This document shows, piece after piece, positions 19,801 through 32,292 of a stretch of 64,000 nucleotides of DNA; the first letter of the stretch is position 1, and each line of letters begins with the position of its first letter. A program made the translations under genes and the position numbers. Below the pieces are notes generated by a model. It did not search any database. It was not told the origin of the DNA and was given only the letters and a program-made list of their open reading frames with translations. The stretch comes from Haplomitrium mnioides (taxonomy: Eukaryota; Marchantiophyta; Haplomitriopsida; Calobryales), in assembly GCA_049999725.1 (NCBI GenBank), contig JBNGIS010008465.1, positions 1 to 64,000 of the forward strand, written 5' to 3'.

Positions 19801-20019
19801 CTGTATGCCATTGCAAGTGTATTAGTATCACAACCTTCCACTCCTTGGCTCCGTGTTGACCTCCGCTCAACTGAACTCACTCATAGCTCACATGTTGTCC
19901 TGTTGCTATCAACCACTTGTCCACAAGATGGTTGATATGAACAAATCAGCATAAGTAACCCTTACTTCTTCTCTAAACAAGGTACACTTTGCTTGCCAAT
20001 CCTAGTTGATTGGTCTTCT

Positions 20020-20436
20020 CAAAGACCAATTTCCAAATAAGTAACAAATCCAAAGTAACTCTTATAGAGTTGTGGAACTCAAAGCCAATAAGCAACCAAA
20101 AGACAAGAGTGCTAGCCAAAGCCAAGCAACCAAACAACCAAAGTGATTTGAAAGGAACTCCAGAATAAGAAGTGAGCTATGAAGCCTTTTTATTAAAACA
20201 AGAGAAAGAGGTATCATCCCCATTCCTTCACTTACAAGTCACTTCCAATTCCAGCCATAAAAATGATCACTTGCCAGTCACTTCTAATTTTAATCCTAAA
20301 AGTGACCTTATACCTTTTCACTTAAAGCAATTTCAAAATCAAGTAACTGTAAAATGATTTCAACCCTGAAAATGACCCTCTACCGCTTCCTTTACTTTTT
20401 TCTATTTTCTTATAAATAGCAAAAAATATTTGAATA
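20020..20436 (-). repeat. Family B 3' LTR of the minus-strand element B2, both tips missing
   Basis: On the minus strand it carries GCTATTTATAAGAAAATAG, GGTAGAGGGTCATTTTCAGG, the AATAAAAAGGCTTCATAGC promoter region and TTGGTCTTTGAG. Its 5' tip is fused to the chromodomain end and its 3' tip abuts C2. Confidence 0.78.
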
Positions 20437-21890
20437 GCCTCTTGAGCATTTTCAAGGTTTGAATCAGATTCCCAAGTAGTATCATGAAGCAAATAGCCTT
20501 TCCACAAAACCTTTGTATTGAAGTTGTAGATGCCACCCTCACTTGATGACTCTTTTTGTCAAAATGCGGTCCACTTCAAATTCTTTATGATCAATAAGAA
20601 AAATAGCCAGATGAGGAAGTTGAATATGATTTGGAAAATAAGATAGACTAGGGAAAAAAGGCTTAAGTTTAGAGACATAGAACACATGACAAATCTTCAT
20701 AGGAAAAAGAAGATCAAGTTTATAAGCAACGAGAGAAATAACTTGAGAAATAGAGATATGACCAATCCAAGTAAGAAATTACTTACAAACTTGATTATTT
20801 AAAGATAATGAGAGATTGTGAGTAGACAACATAACTTGGTTACCTTAAACATACGAGAAATCACGACGATGGCTATCGGCATATTTTTTTGTCGATTTTG
20901 AACAATAGTAAGATGATTGCGAGCATCTTGCAAAGAAGAAGATAAACAAGACAAAAAGTTAGAAATACTTCTAACATTGGAAGAACAAGGAGAAAGAAAA
21001 CTATAAAAACAAGAGGATGTTGATGTGAATTAAGAAAGAATGAGAAAACCGAGTACTTGCTTGTTTGAAGTTGTTGTAGGCAAACTGCATAGTTGGTAAG
21101 AAACTATTCTAATCAGTGTGATGAATATTGATGAATGTGCAAAGCATATCCTCCATAGTACAATAAACACGTTTGGTTTGCTCATTTGTTTGAGGATGAT
21201 AAGCAATAGACATAGAGAGTTTAGTTCCTAAAAGCTTGAACAATTCTCACCAAAACTTCTTAGTGAAACACAAATCCCTATCAGATATTAACACCTTGAG
21301 CATTCCATCATGACGGAAGACAATATCAAAGTAAAAATTTTCCAATTGTAAAACATCCACTGTATCCATTGTTGGTGTTAAGTGAATCTGCTTGCTAAGC
21401 TTGTCTACAAACACCACAATGGCTGTATGCCCTTGAGATATAGTTGGAAGTGAAGTAACAAGATCCAAACTTACATGTTCCTAAAGAGTAATAAGAGTTG
21501 GTAGTGGTTGAAGAAGTCCCGCTGGTTTTTGATTTGAAGCCTTGTTTTGTTGACAGCTCTTACACAAACAAACAAATCCACAAGCATCTCGAGCCAAGTT
21601 GGGCCACCACCAAGTTTGCTGAAGCAACTCTGCAGTTTTGTTTACTCTAAGATGCCCAAAGATAGAAATGTCATACTCTTTTTGTAAACAAGCCATTTGA
21701 AATTCATTATATCTTGGAACATATACTTGATGACCTTGATGTAGAGTACCATCTTGAATAGAAAAAGAATGATAGTCATTGTCTTTGACCACCAATTGTA
21801 CCCGAACAAGACTAAAAACATCTTCTTGTAGTTTTTGGCGATAAACTTTTTCTAGTTGTCTCATCAATCTATAGTATGCTAATGTTGGCC
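20437..21890 (-). pseudogene. Integrase and chromodomain of B2
   Basis: Minus strand: the zinc domain HLRVNKTAELLQQTWWWPNL with CLCKSCQQNK (about 21660-21545), then the catalytic core MDLVTSLPTISQGHTAIVVF with ISDRD (second Asp intact, about 21275). The DGQTE region is degraded (NEQTKR) near 21200. The core is split by stops after KKFW. The chromodomain remnant VLWKGYLLHDTTWESDSNLE lies at about 20515-20440. The segment near 20935 (SSLQDAR-like) is the uninterrupted counterpart of the M1 insertion site in B1. Confidence 0.85.
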
Positions 21891-23295
21891 ACCTCTATTA
21901 TATTAACTCGATGATAAGGCCTTCATGACAATGCATCAAAAATGGTGTGGAACCTTCCAAGCTTGTACTCTAGCTTGATATCAAATAGTTGTAGTTATTC
22001 TTTCCATCGGTGATGATGACTTGTCATATTTTCCAAATGGATCGCTTGCAACAATAACTTGTGATCTGTGCGCATAAGTACAAGTCTTCTCAAAAGATAA
22101 TGTTTCCACACTTTAGCAGCATAAACCATTGTCATATGCTCTCTGTCCATTACAAAATAATTTCTCTCTACCACATTTAGTTGAAGTGACATGAAAGCAA
22201 TTAGATGAAGTCCATCCTCAAACTCTTGTTGCAAAACTGCTCCAATAACAAAATTAGAAGCATCAAAATCAATTGTGCAACGTGGTTTTAGATCATATGG
22301 ATGTAGAATAAGACAAGAGGAGACTACTTCCTCGAGTTGTTGAAATGTCGGTTGCTCTTTAGTGATCCATTAAAACTTGACCTCTTTGCCTAGCAAATCT
22401 GTAAGTAGTACAACAATATGTGTATAATAATGGATGAATCATCAATATAAGCTTGCCAATCCATTGAAGGCTCTAATGTCCTTTTCCTTCTTTAGTGTTG
22501 GCCACTCTGCGATTGCTTTAGTTTTCTCTTCTTCTATCTTGATAACATCTGCACACATCTTATGCCTTAGGTAAGTAACCTCTTGCTTCCAAAATTTACA
22601 CTTGGATCTCTTCTAATAAAACTTCCAATTTCACAACCTTTGCAATACTTCTTTCAGATGATTGCAATGCTCAACTTCAATTTTGCTAAAAATAAGACTG
22701 TCATCTTATAATACCAAAACTCACTTATCGAGTAACCCATAAAAAATTTGATGTATTTGATCTACGAATATGGTCGGAGCATTAGTGAGACAAAATGTAA
22801 GGACCTTCCACTAAAAATGCTCACACCTTGTGCGAAAAGCTGTCTTTTGCACATCACTTGGGTTGATGGAAATTTGTGAACAGCTACTTCCAAGATCCAG
22901 CTTGAAAAAGAATTGTGCACCACTCAATTGATCCAACAAATCATCAATATATGGTAAAGTATAAGCATTCTTTATTGTTTGATTGTTAAAACCACGATAA
23001 TCTGTACAAAGGCAAAATCCACCATCTTTCTTTGGTACAAAGAATACCAATGCTCCCCAATGCAAAGTACTTTGCTAAATAAAATCCATTTCAAGAAGAT
23101 CTATCAAGGTCTTGCGAAGCTCTTCAAACCCTTGTGACAACAACCGGTATATAGACTGATTATAGGGAGTACTTCTTGGTATATGATATAAACTCTTGCC
23201 AGTAAGTAATTGGAGAAACAAATCTATGTAGAGCTTGTTCAATTTGATATCTCTACCAAGTTTTTTCCACTCCTTCCAATTGATTTGCAACAAAT
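21891..23295 (-). pseudogene. Reverse transcriptase and RNase H of B2
   Basis: Minus strand. RT: FVPKKDGGFCLCTDYRGFNN, AYTLPYIDDLLDQLSGAQFF, KLDLGSSCSQI. The catalytic block near 22720 is disrupted. RNase H: TIDFDASNFVIGAVLQQEFE, MVYAAKVWKHYLL, MRTDHKLLLQAIH. The RT start (ELRKTLIDLLEMDFI) lies near 23100. Only about 270 bp separate it from the LTR-proximal gag remnant, so most of gag and protease is deleted. Confidence 0.86.
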
Positions 23296-23578
23296 AGAAC
23301 TTTTCAACTATAATTTCTTATATTTGTAGCCCCAAAGTGTTGCTTGCAATTGAACAAGAAATTCTCAAATGCTCTAGGAACAGTCTTCTCATCGTATGAT
23401 TTTGGTTTGGAAAACCACACATGACTTTTTTCTTCGAAAAGATGTGCCATTTTTCCCATTTGCATTTGAATTTCTAAAAGATGAGAAAGATGTTTAATTT
23501 GTTATTGCATCGCTTGAATCTTCACTTCTTAGTTCTCCGTTTAATTCTCCACCAAAAAGAACATGTCTTTGATATGAA
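23296..23578 (-). pseudogene. Short gag remnant and primer-binding region of B2
   Basis: Minus strand, just inside the 5' LTR: a degenerate primer-binding site (TTCATATCAAAGA) and a short gag start (QAMQQQIKHLSHLLEIQMQM-like reading) shared with B7 and B8 gag (35130 and 45870). An internal deletion follows. Confidence 0.65.
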
Positions 23579-23984
23579 TGTAAAAGAACTCAAAGACCAA
23601 CTTCCAAATGAGTAACAACTCCAAGATAACTTTAATAAAGCTATGCAACTCAAGGCTGATAAGCAAGTGACATCCAAAGTGATTTGAGAGGAACTCCACA
23701 ATGAAGATTAGAGCTATGAAGTCTTTCTATTTACACAAGAGAAAGAGGTGTCATCTCCCTTCCTTCACTTACAATTCACTTCCATATTCAACTCTAAAAG
23801 TGATCACTTACAAGTCACTTCTAATTTCAACCCTAAAAGTGACCATATACCACTTAACTTAAAGTAATCTCAAAAGCAAGTAGCTTTAGAATGATTTCAA
23901 CCCTAAAAATGACCCTCTATCACTTCCTTCACTTCTCTCTATTTTTTTATAAATAACACAACATCATGCATGTACTATTATACA
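23579..23984 (-). repeat. Family B 5' LTR of B2 (406 bp)
   Basis: On the minus strand it starts TGTATAATAGTACATGCATG and ends GAGTTCTTTTACA, with TTTATAAAAAAATAG and the CACCTCTTTCTCTTGTG promoter region inside. It is complete by comparison with other B LTRs. Confidence 0.82.
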
Positions 23985-26350
23985 CTTTAATCTAGAATGG
24001 TAATCATAGAGCTAACAAACACATTTATTAGAAGAATCATGCTTGAAGCGCCGACATTCAAGGTCTCCACCATTTAATTGAGACAAAATGTTCACTCCAT
24101 TTCCATTTATAAAACCATTGCCATTGGTTTTGTATAGTCGCACCTTCTTTTGGGTGGGAGAGGATCATACGAATCTAAATCTCTTTGGAACCCCCCAAAA
24201 TAAAACTCACAATGTGAAATGAGGTCTATCTTCTAGATGCCACTTGAATGAAATAAAGACTTTGGCATTAATTTACATCTCATCTTAGCATATTGAAAGA
24301 AAAGGAATTTCTAAAACTTTGAAAAATGTAGGATATCTATATAGAAATTATAAATAGATGGATAGATAGATAGAAATTGTTGACAAATTTTCCAAATTTT
24401 TTTTTTTTTAAATCTTTGGTGTTGATAACGTGTTAAAAGGTAACTGCAAACATTCAATCTCAAGTCATGTGCTCATTAGCTCATCTATTTCATTTGAGCA
24501 TATCTCATTACAATCTCTCCTCTTGATCTTCTTCTCTTTATTTCTTCTCATATCATCATCATATGGTTATAGCCATATATTCTTATAGTAAGAATAGATT
24601 AGTGTTCTTATTAACTAATCTAATATATCTTATATCTTTATACTATACCTTATAACTTATTAATATATATATAAGTACTCAAGAGAGATTGAGTTGAATT
24701 ATTAAGTATGTGAGAGATCATATTGACTAAAAAAAAGATAGTTTAGTTCTATAAAACAATTTAGTTTCACAAGATCAAAGTGAAATAAATGATGTTGCAA
24801 GCTAATACTTGAGAGTTGACAAATTTTGATTAGTTTGGATTCTTGGGGGAGTGTAAGGCATCATCATGAGAGAGTTTTCTCGTTACTTTTGCAAAGTGAC
24901 ACAAACTCAATAAGAAGATTGATTAAGACTTGCTTTCAGGAATTGAAGGAAGTTGTGGCAGCTTGTCATTACTACACATGATGAGGTTGAATAGTCTGAA
25001 CTTTGTGTTTGACACCACAATGTAAAGACTGCACTCTATGCGTTGCAGAGTTATGATGTGTATAGGTTTTTCCTAGACTATTGCATCTTCTATTTATTTG
25101 TTTTTGTGGTTAGTTTTACTCTCCACAACTTCAGAACTATATTACTAAGTAACTTTAGCGAATGTTCTGCATCCAAGTAGTCACCAGTGATGTGCTTCAT
25201 GTGTTATGTTCAGAGTGCAAAAAGCCCCGATCAAAGATTCTATTGAACAAATATATAGGTCATTTCTTTCGTATGGAACAAAAAATTGATTTGGTGTGAG
25301 AATTTAATAGATTAAATTTAGATCTCATTAACTAATCTAATATAACTTAGATATTAAATATAAATATTATATCTTAACAAGTTAAGAGTTCTTGTAACTT
25401 AACTCAACAATTTGCATGAAATAATCAAGCCTTCTATCATTAAACCAAACTCAACTCAAATCAAGCATAAATACTATCAGTTGTCTCAACTCACCAAATT
25501 TTTTTTCTTCAAAACCTACAAAAGTACTTATTTATGAGCCAACCATAAAAAAAAATTAGATCAAACAGTTGTAGGGATTCCTAACTTATTAGAGATGTAA
25601 GAAAACTCAAAGATAGACTCAAAGAATGAAAGACCAAGTGAAATGTAGAGATATAAAACTACCAAAACTAACCAAATGTCACGCTAGGAAAACACCAAAG
25701 AGAACACAAGAAAAAGCTCACATCAATTAAGAGTAACTTTAGAATAAGAAGGTGGGCAATGAGGTTTTTTAATGTATATTTTTGGAAGAATTTTTAATTA
25801 GCTTCCTTTATTACAAGTTACATCAACTTCTCAACTCCGGAGCATGATGAGAAACATCTGACATGAGCAAGAGATTTGATGAACAGACTAAGTATAAGAG
25901 TTGTTGTCAAAGATCCAGAATTAACAACCTAAAAGAAAAGTATCTCAGTAAAAAAAAGTTTCCTTTTTCATGTGCAGAGAGTGTTGTTCATAGAGAATCT
26001 TTCTTAGTGTGAGGGCAAGAAGGAGGGGTTAGAGTCTCTAGGTATGAACACATAGGTTCTCCAAGAGTCTCAGAGAGTGCAAATGTGCCTCAAGGTATGT
26101 CATTAACAAGCTAGACAGATCAGAGACAATTGCTTAAGAGTGGGATTAAGGGGCTTCGAGAGGTAGAGGAAGAGCCACCAAAGTTACCCCCATGTTAGAT
26201 TTAGAACATGGGATAGTAAAAGTACTGTTATAAACGAGGGTTTAAATGGAGAGAGCTTTCAATCAAGTATTGAATATGGCATTTATGGAGTTCTTGGAGG
26301 TCCTTGTGAGATATGTTTTGGCTTGGGTCTATTTCTTGATGTTCATGTAG
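23985..26350. other. Unassigned AT-rich region with one LTR-like stretch
   Basis: No ORF worth calling. 25590-25850 resembles a diverged family B LTR on the minus strand (GTAACTTTAGAATAAGAAGG, a GGCAATGAGG box, TTACAAGTTAC). The phrase ATTAACTAATCTAATATA occurs at about 24609 and 25328, which hints at an old duplicated LTR, but the similarity is short. A T-rich run lies at about 24400. Confidence 0.5.
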
Positions 26351-26356
26351 GGCAAG

Positions 26357-26722
26357 ATGAATCCTACCAAGAGTCCAAGTGGACTAATGATTCTAATATT
26401 GACAACGATGGTGAAGGTATTGAAGAGTCTAATAAAGAGAAGTGGAAGCTATCATAGGTACACAATTAGTCTGCAAGAGCGCATGGCACAAAGCAACACT
26501 CTGACATCCATGCATTCGCATCTTTATAGCTATGCATCAGAGTCTCTTTATAGTCTAAGAAAGGGTGATAGAGTAAATTATGTTGGCAGCAACAAAATGT
26601 TTACAGAATATGCAACAAGGAAAAATCTGAAAATGGGCCAGTGGGGTAGAGTTGTATCAATACCCAAGTTTATGACTAGGAAAATTGGTGTTAAAATTGA
26701 AGTGGTGGAAACAGATGCATAG
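26357..26722 (+). pseudogene. Gene-like ORF fragment, function unknown
   Basis: A 121-codon open frame. The second half reads SLYSLRKGDRVNYVG, then GQWGRVVSIPKF, then RKIGVKIEV. The pattern KGDRVxYVG ... GxxGxVV ... KIGVxxE recalls a segment found in some plant AAA-type ATPases, but the match is short and from memory. Codons further downstream (about 26880-26980) read a coiled-coil-like CMEVAFLHKELELAQVEIVK after stops. It could be a captured or decayed host gene fragment, or chance. Confidence 0.25.
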
Positions 26723-28254
26723 GACTATTCCCAAAATAAGGAAAGCAAGTAGAAGGATTGGAGACAAAATCGAGAGACTTATCTCTTGCTCTGATTGTGG
26801 TAGAGAAAAGGGCGCTTGGTGACGAATTTGTCTAGGTACAGCAGAAACAACCTTTGCAATGTGAATTGCATGAAGCTAAGCTAGCTACTAGTGAGAGATG
26901 TATGGAGGTAGCTTTCCTACACAAGGAACTTGAATTGGCTCAAGTAGAAATAGTGAAGAAAGAAAGGCAGATGAAGGAGTAGATTGGTAATGGGAGATGA
27001 TGGTGATAACATGAGGATGTTTGGGTGGATGGCTTGTTTCATGAAGACCTTTGGAGTAGAAACTTTGTTGTGCTTACTAAAATCTGAATTGGAATGCATG
27101 AACTTTGAGCAAATGGAGAAAACTACTATCATGTTGAACCTACTGATGAACAAGCAAGATGATGTGCCTTGCTGATGTTGACACAAAGGTAGCATGATGT
27201 CATTGGTAGAGCTCTTCTCTAATTTCTACAAGAAATATCAATAGATACACATTTGAGATTTTGTGAGTCGATTGTGCAATGAGCTCAAGAGATAGGCTTG
27301 AGGTGGTTTACAACATGGCATAGTAAACAAATCAGATTGCCACAATAGGAAGTTGTGGTCATAGGTATGGGGAAGAAATAGTGTGTTCTAGAGGTAGTCG
27401 TGACATGAGTTCATGAAAGTTGATGGACGGGGGTCCTTGGGAAGTAATAGGGATCAAGCACGAGGGGAGAGACTAGGTGATGTAAATGTGATGAAATCTA
27501 GAACATGGATGTTTGCATTAGTATGGTGATAGAATGTGGAAGATTGGAAATTTTTCTGATGTAGTTGGGCAAGTAGAGTAGAATGTTGTTTTTGAAGTAG
27601 CAAGACAGTAGGAAGTATGGCAGAAATGTTCAGATGTTATTGGATGAGAACATAGCTAGTAAGATGTAGATTTGGATGAATCTAGAAGGAGGTTGAATGT
27701 AAAAGTAATGCAAAAGAAGTAGGGCTGTAGGGTTGTAAACAAGGAGTGCCATTTTGACTAGAGTTATAGTTAAGAAGAGGTGAAGTTATGAAAAAATTGA
27801 AGATTCTTGCAGGATGTTGATGCTTTGAATTCTATGGTGTAGAGTTTTTGATTTTCTTGGTTGGACTTTAGTACTTAATGATTGAGAAGGAGAAGGAGAA
27901 AATGATTGTCTAATTACTTGCCTGTTATAGCTTTATCTTTGATAGATTTTAGCAGCAGAAGGTGTTTCAGTATTGAATTGAAGTTGAAGGTTGAAGTGGA
28001 GTGAATGTTTGTGTATAGGAGGCAACAAGCCTTGTAGCAAGAGAAGGAAGGAGTAGGTCCGGTAGCGGGATTAGTGAGTCCAAAAGGAAGAGGTTGGAGA
28101 AGAGTAGGAGAATACGAGTCTTGAAGACAAAGGAGAATAGAAAACCATGACTTAGTAAGTTAGTGTGTGTGTAATGGTTGGGGAGAAGAGTGTTGGGTGG
28201 TATGTTATGTCTCAACCAACATGTGAGAATGCAATGGCAATAAGGGTGCAGATG
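26723..28254. other. Unassigned region
   Basis: Purine-rich on the plus strand (AGTAGAA/GAAGTAG texture). Several open frames occur, none with recognisable domains. The minus-strand ORF at 28287-27967 is rich in Leu, Pro and His and looks like translated low-complexity DNA. I see no RNA gene. Confidence 0.45.
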
Positions 28255-28749
28255 ATTAAACAATGTCCATCGACATATTTTTTCCAAATTTAAACAATAA
28301 CAAGATGGTTATAGATATCTTGCAAAAGAAGAAGATAATAGAGAAAAAAAATGAAAATGCTAAGAATATTGGAAGGGGAGAAGAAAACAACTGTCTGAAT
28401 AAAGAAGATAACTAGGTCTATAACCAACAATTTGGAGTTGTTATAGGTAAACCTCACATTTGATAAGAAACTATTCAAGTTGATATGATGGACATTGACA
28501 AACGCTCAAAACATGTCTTCCAAACTCTCAATCTCTTGTAAAATAAAATTTCTCAACAAAATTTAATTGGTATAGTATTAATGCAATTAGATGAAGTTTA
28601 TTCTATAACTCTTATTGCAACACTGCTCTAAGAGCAAAATCAAAAGCATCAAAATCAGCTACACAATGTGTCTTTAGATCATATGGTTGTAGAATAAGAC
28701 AAGAAATATTATTTCCTTGAGTTATTGAATTACCATTTGCTTATTGGTG
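28255..28749 (-). pseudogene. Family B integrase and RNase H remnant (B3, first part)
   Basis: Minus strand: 28300-28480 matches the B integrase stretch around the SLQDA...NHL...VVQIW region, and 28560-28740 matches RNase H (VADFDAFDFALRAVLQ-like). No frame stays open. The element is interrupted at 28750 by a solo LTR. Confidence 0.68.
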
Positions 28750-29190
28750 TGTAATAGTACAAGTATAAGGTTGTGCTATTTATAAGAAAATAGAGAGGAG
28801 TGAAAGAAGTGGTAGTGAGTCACTTTTAGGGTAAGATTGGATTACTTTCTTTTGAAGTCTTTTTTTTGGTAGAGAGCCACTTTTAGGTTACTTGCATTTG
28901 AAGTCACTTTTGGTAGAGAGTCACTTGTAGGGCTGAAATGAGAAGTTATTTGTAAAAGAAGAAAGAGGGATGACAACCTCTTCTCTTGTATAAATGGAAG
29001 GGCTTCTTAGCCCCACTCCTCATTCTAGAGTTCCTCTCAATTTGGTTTGGCTCTTTGGTTGTTTGGCTTTGGCTAACACTCTTGGCTTTGGTTTGTTTAT
29101 TGGCTTTGAGTTGTGTAACTCTTTTAGAGTTGTCTTGAAGTATTGCTTATTTGGAAGTTGGTTTTTGAGTTCTCTTTGCATTCTTTTACA
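28750..29190 (+). repeat. Solo family B LTR (441 bp) inside B3
   Basis: It starts TGTAATAGTACAAGTATAAG and ends TTGCATTCTTTTACA, with TTTATAAGAAAATAGAGAGG and the CTTGTATAAATGGAAGGGCTT promoter. No primer-binding site or gag follows, so it is solo. I could not find a clear target duplication. Confidence 0.8.
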
Positions 29191-30377
29191 AGTGGTTCAT
29201 CAAAGCTTAGCATTTTTACATAGTAGATCCATAGAAAATGTTGTAATATGTATGTAATAAAAGACAAATGTTGTATAAAAGCTTTCAAGTCTATTAAAAA
29301 ATCTAACATCATTTTCATTTTTTGACGTTGGCCACTCTACAATAGCCCTAATCGTTTCTTCCTTCATCTTGATGATATATCTAAATGCATTATGCTCTAG
29401 CTAAGTTACATATTGCCTCCAAAATTTACATTTAGATGTCTTGCAATAAAGCTTTTACTTGTTGATCTTGCAATAATCTATGCAAAAGGAAAACTCACCA
29501 TCTCTCTTTGGTGCAAAAAACACTAGTGCTTGCCAAAATAAAGTGCTATATTGAGTCAAATCTTTTTTCAAGAAGCTCAATCATGATTTTTCAAGGCTAT
29601 TCTCATTATTTTGGTGGCTTATAGCAAATATGCCGACCAAAAAAAAAGTGTTCTGATATCAACCCAATCTAAAATGTAATTCTTTGGTCATTTCGTAAGC
29701 TTTCTGGCAAGTAATCCAGAAACACAAATGCATACTACTTTGAAGTAGAATCAACCATTGTGATGTACGCTAATTTCTTTCTTTCATATTCAAGCCTATG
29801 ATTGGTGGTTTAGATCATATATTAAAGATAAGAATCTCATTTGGAAAATTGTTCTTCACATAACTAATTTGATGAATGAAGTTAGACATTCTCACCAACA
29901 ATATTGGATGCTATAAAAAATGTTTGCTTTATATAATGGCTTGAATTTGTCTTTTTCTCAATCAACTTGAGCGGATTGATCTTAAAACCAATACAAAACT
30001 TAAACATAATCATATTACACTAATGAAATTACAAATTACAATGATATACATTTGGAAACCTCCCACAAACCACCAATATTCTATGAGCATGATTATTAAT
30101 CATGTCGTAAAGTAGAACAAGTTACTTCAAAATCTTGCCAATCTTTCAATTCTATTGGAACTAATAAAACTCTTAGTAAGTGGTTCGACAAAGCTTATTA
30201 AGATCTATCATTTCTTTGGTTGTCTTCTTCCATTTTTTTGGCTTGGATAAGAAAGCAATGTCTACCTTGGCAATATAGGCAATTGAGAGTTTGATGACCA
30301 ACTATTTGATGGTAATAGATTTCTTTATTTTGTCATATGCGCTCATACTCTATACTGATAAATGCATGTCATTGCGC
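29191..30377 (-). pseudogene. Family B RT, protease and gag remnant (B3, second part)
   Basis: Minus strand: RT at about 29330-29660 (a KKDGEF block near 29500), then a protease/gag region at 29700-30350 with GKLFT-like and KALFN-like readings shared with B4 (31700-32200). 29191-29320 is unassigned AT-rich DNA. Every frame is broken. Confidence 0.6.
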
Positions 30378-30995
30378 CTCTAGTAGTACAAGCATGATGT
30401 TGTGGTATTTATTAAAAAAATATAGAGGAGTAAAAAGGAATGGTATTGAGGGATGTTGTGGTAACAAAGAAGGATTACTTTTAGTGAAGTGGTATATCAT
30501 TAGCATAAGATTAATTTCAAAGTTAAAATCAGTTTAGTAAAGTGGCATAAAGATTACTTGCCTTTGAAGTATCTTTTAGAGAAGTAGAATAAGATCACTT
30601 TTAGGGTTGAAATCTGCAGCAACTTGTAGCCCAATGAAGTAGTCGGATAGCTTCTTCTCGAGTATAAATAAAAAGGCTTCATTGCCAAATTCTTTATTTT
30701 AGAGTTTCTCTCAATTGGTTTAAGCTTCCACTTGTGCCCTCTTTGTAGGATTGTCTTTGTTAGCATTTGGTTAGTTGCTTATTATATTGGTATTTGGATT
30801 GAGTTTTTTGGCATTTGGTTGATTTCTTGCTGTATTGCCATTTGGTTGATTTCTTCTCATATTGGCATTTGGTTGATTTCTTGTCGTATTGGCATTTGGT
30901 TAATTTCTTCTCATATTGGCATTTGGTTGATTAACTTTATTAGAGTTATCTTCGAGTTGTTATTTGTTTGGGATTTATCTTTGAGTTCCTCTATA
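30378..30995 (+). repeat. Family B LTR of B4 (618 bp) with internal 28-bp tandem repeats
   Basis: It starts near TAGTAGTACAAGCATGATG, with the TGTA tip mutated. It contains CGAGTATAAATAAAAAGGCTTC and ends GAGTTCCTCTATA. It is longer than other B LTRs because of the tandem repeat at 30760-30935. A degenerate primer-binding site (TTATTGCTAGAGC) follows. Confidence 0.78.
30760..30935 (+). repeat. 28-bp tandem repeat, about 6 copies
   Basis: The unit GGCATTTGGTTGATTTCTTC plus TCATATT repeats with a 28-bp period. Later copies are nearly identical, alternating TCTCATATT and TGTCGTATT, which implies recent expansion by slippage or unequal exchange inside an old LTR. Confidence 0.88.
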
Positions 30996-31019
30996 TTATT
31001 GCTAGAGCTAAGGTTTTGT

Positions 31020-32292
31020 GTTGGTAAAATGCGTGGAGAATCAAGCAAAAAAAAATGATTCAAGCAATGCACCAACAAATTGGACATATTTTGTGCTTTT
31101 AGAAGTTCAAATGCAAGCAAGAGAAAGAGCACATTTTCAAAAAGAAGAGAATCATGTACTCCTCTTGATGCAATTGAGAATTTCTTATTTGATTATAAGC
31201 AATAGTTTGAAGCAGAAGAATAAGAAAAGATAGTTGACAAATTTATAATTGTCAATTGGAAGGAGTTATTTAGAGCAAGCACGTGTGAATTTGCTACTTT
31301 TATTAATTCTTGGTGTGAGTTCAAGGTTGTCGTCATTTCAATATTTAAGAATCTAAATGCTCTAAAGTAGAGAGAGATGGTCTAACAAGATTGAAGAAAA
31401 TTGCTATAGTAAGAAGTTATGCTACTCAATTTCAAAATACCATCATGCAAATTCCCGATATGAGAGAAGAAGAAGCACTAGATTGCGTTGATTGGGGATT
31501 AAAACCTTGTACAATCGCGAAAGTGACAATAATGAGAGAGATTATTCAACTAGAAGAAGCAATACATATAGCAAAGAGGCATGGCTCATTACTTGCTATC
31601 AAGAAATTAGATCACATACTCAACCAATCCAACAACTTTTTAAGAGCTTTGTTAGTTCTAATGGAATTAAAAGCTTGCCAAGAATTTAAATTACTTTGTT
31701 TTATCTTAACAATATGAATGGAAAGCACTCTTGTAGAGATTCAATGGATTGTAGAAACTTTGAAAATTTCATGTCGTTACGTTTTGTTAGAAGAATCGAA
31801 GCAAAATTTATACCTATTAAGGGAAATTTTGTCATTATGGCCAATGGAAAAAAAATGAGTTATTCCATGCTCAAAAGCCATTCTTCTAAGAATTGAAAAA
31901 GAGGGTATGGATTCTATGCAATTTGTAATCATACTAGTAATATAATATCATTTTATGTTGACACGAACTTGAAGATTGATTTGCTCAAGTTGATTGGGCA
32001 AAATGACAAGTTCAAGTTACTTTATAAGGCAAGTAAATTGTTTTTTAGACATCTCACACCATTGGTAAAGATTTCTAAATGAATTGAGCATATTACTTTT
32101 GTGGAGAAAGATTTGCCTATTTTTGTTGTTTGGATCAAGCTCCTTATGAACTTGAGTAAAGAGGGAGGGAAATCTACGCATATCCCAATGATTGATGATA
32201 TTTTAAAGGAGTTTTTGGATGTGTTTTTGGATGATTTGCCAAAAGAGCTTGCCAAATAATGAAGGAATGTATTTTCCGATTGAATTGATATA
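31020..32292 (+). pseudogene. gag and protease remnant of B4
   Basis: gag: RERAHFQKEENHVL (31110) and MREEEALDCVDWGLKPCTIA with REIIQLEEAIHIA (31455-31590), a typical gypsy gag tail. The protease region reads NFENFMSLRFVRRIEAKFIP (31760) and MANGKKMSYS. The link to RT reads MIDDILKEFLDVFLDDLPKE (32190-32250). Several stops. It is cut at 32293 by the LTR of a minus-strand B element. Confidence 0.75.

Larger units (their letters stand above)
17271..20019 (-). mobile_element. Family C retrotransposon fragment (C2): leader, gag, protease
   Basis: On the minus strand the sequence matches C1 (plus strand, 51340-53100). The shared leader near 19980-19800 contains GGCAAGCAAAGTGTACC and GAGTTCAG(C/T)TGAGCG. 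gag follows, then a protease absent from C1. Both ends are cut by adjacent B elements, so it is a fragment with no LTR of its own. Confidence 0.75.

Noticed and set aside
28750-29190. Exact target duplication around the solo LTR
   Set aside because: TGGTG on the left and AGTGG on the right share letters but are not the same word in register.
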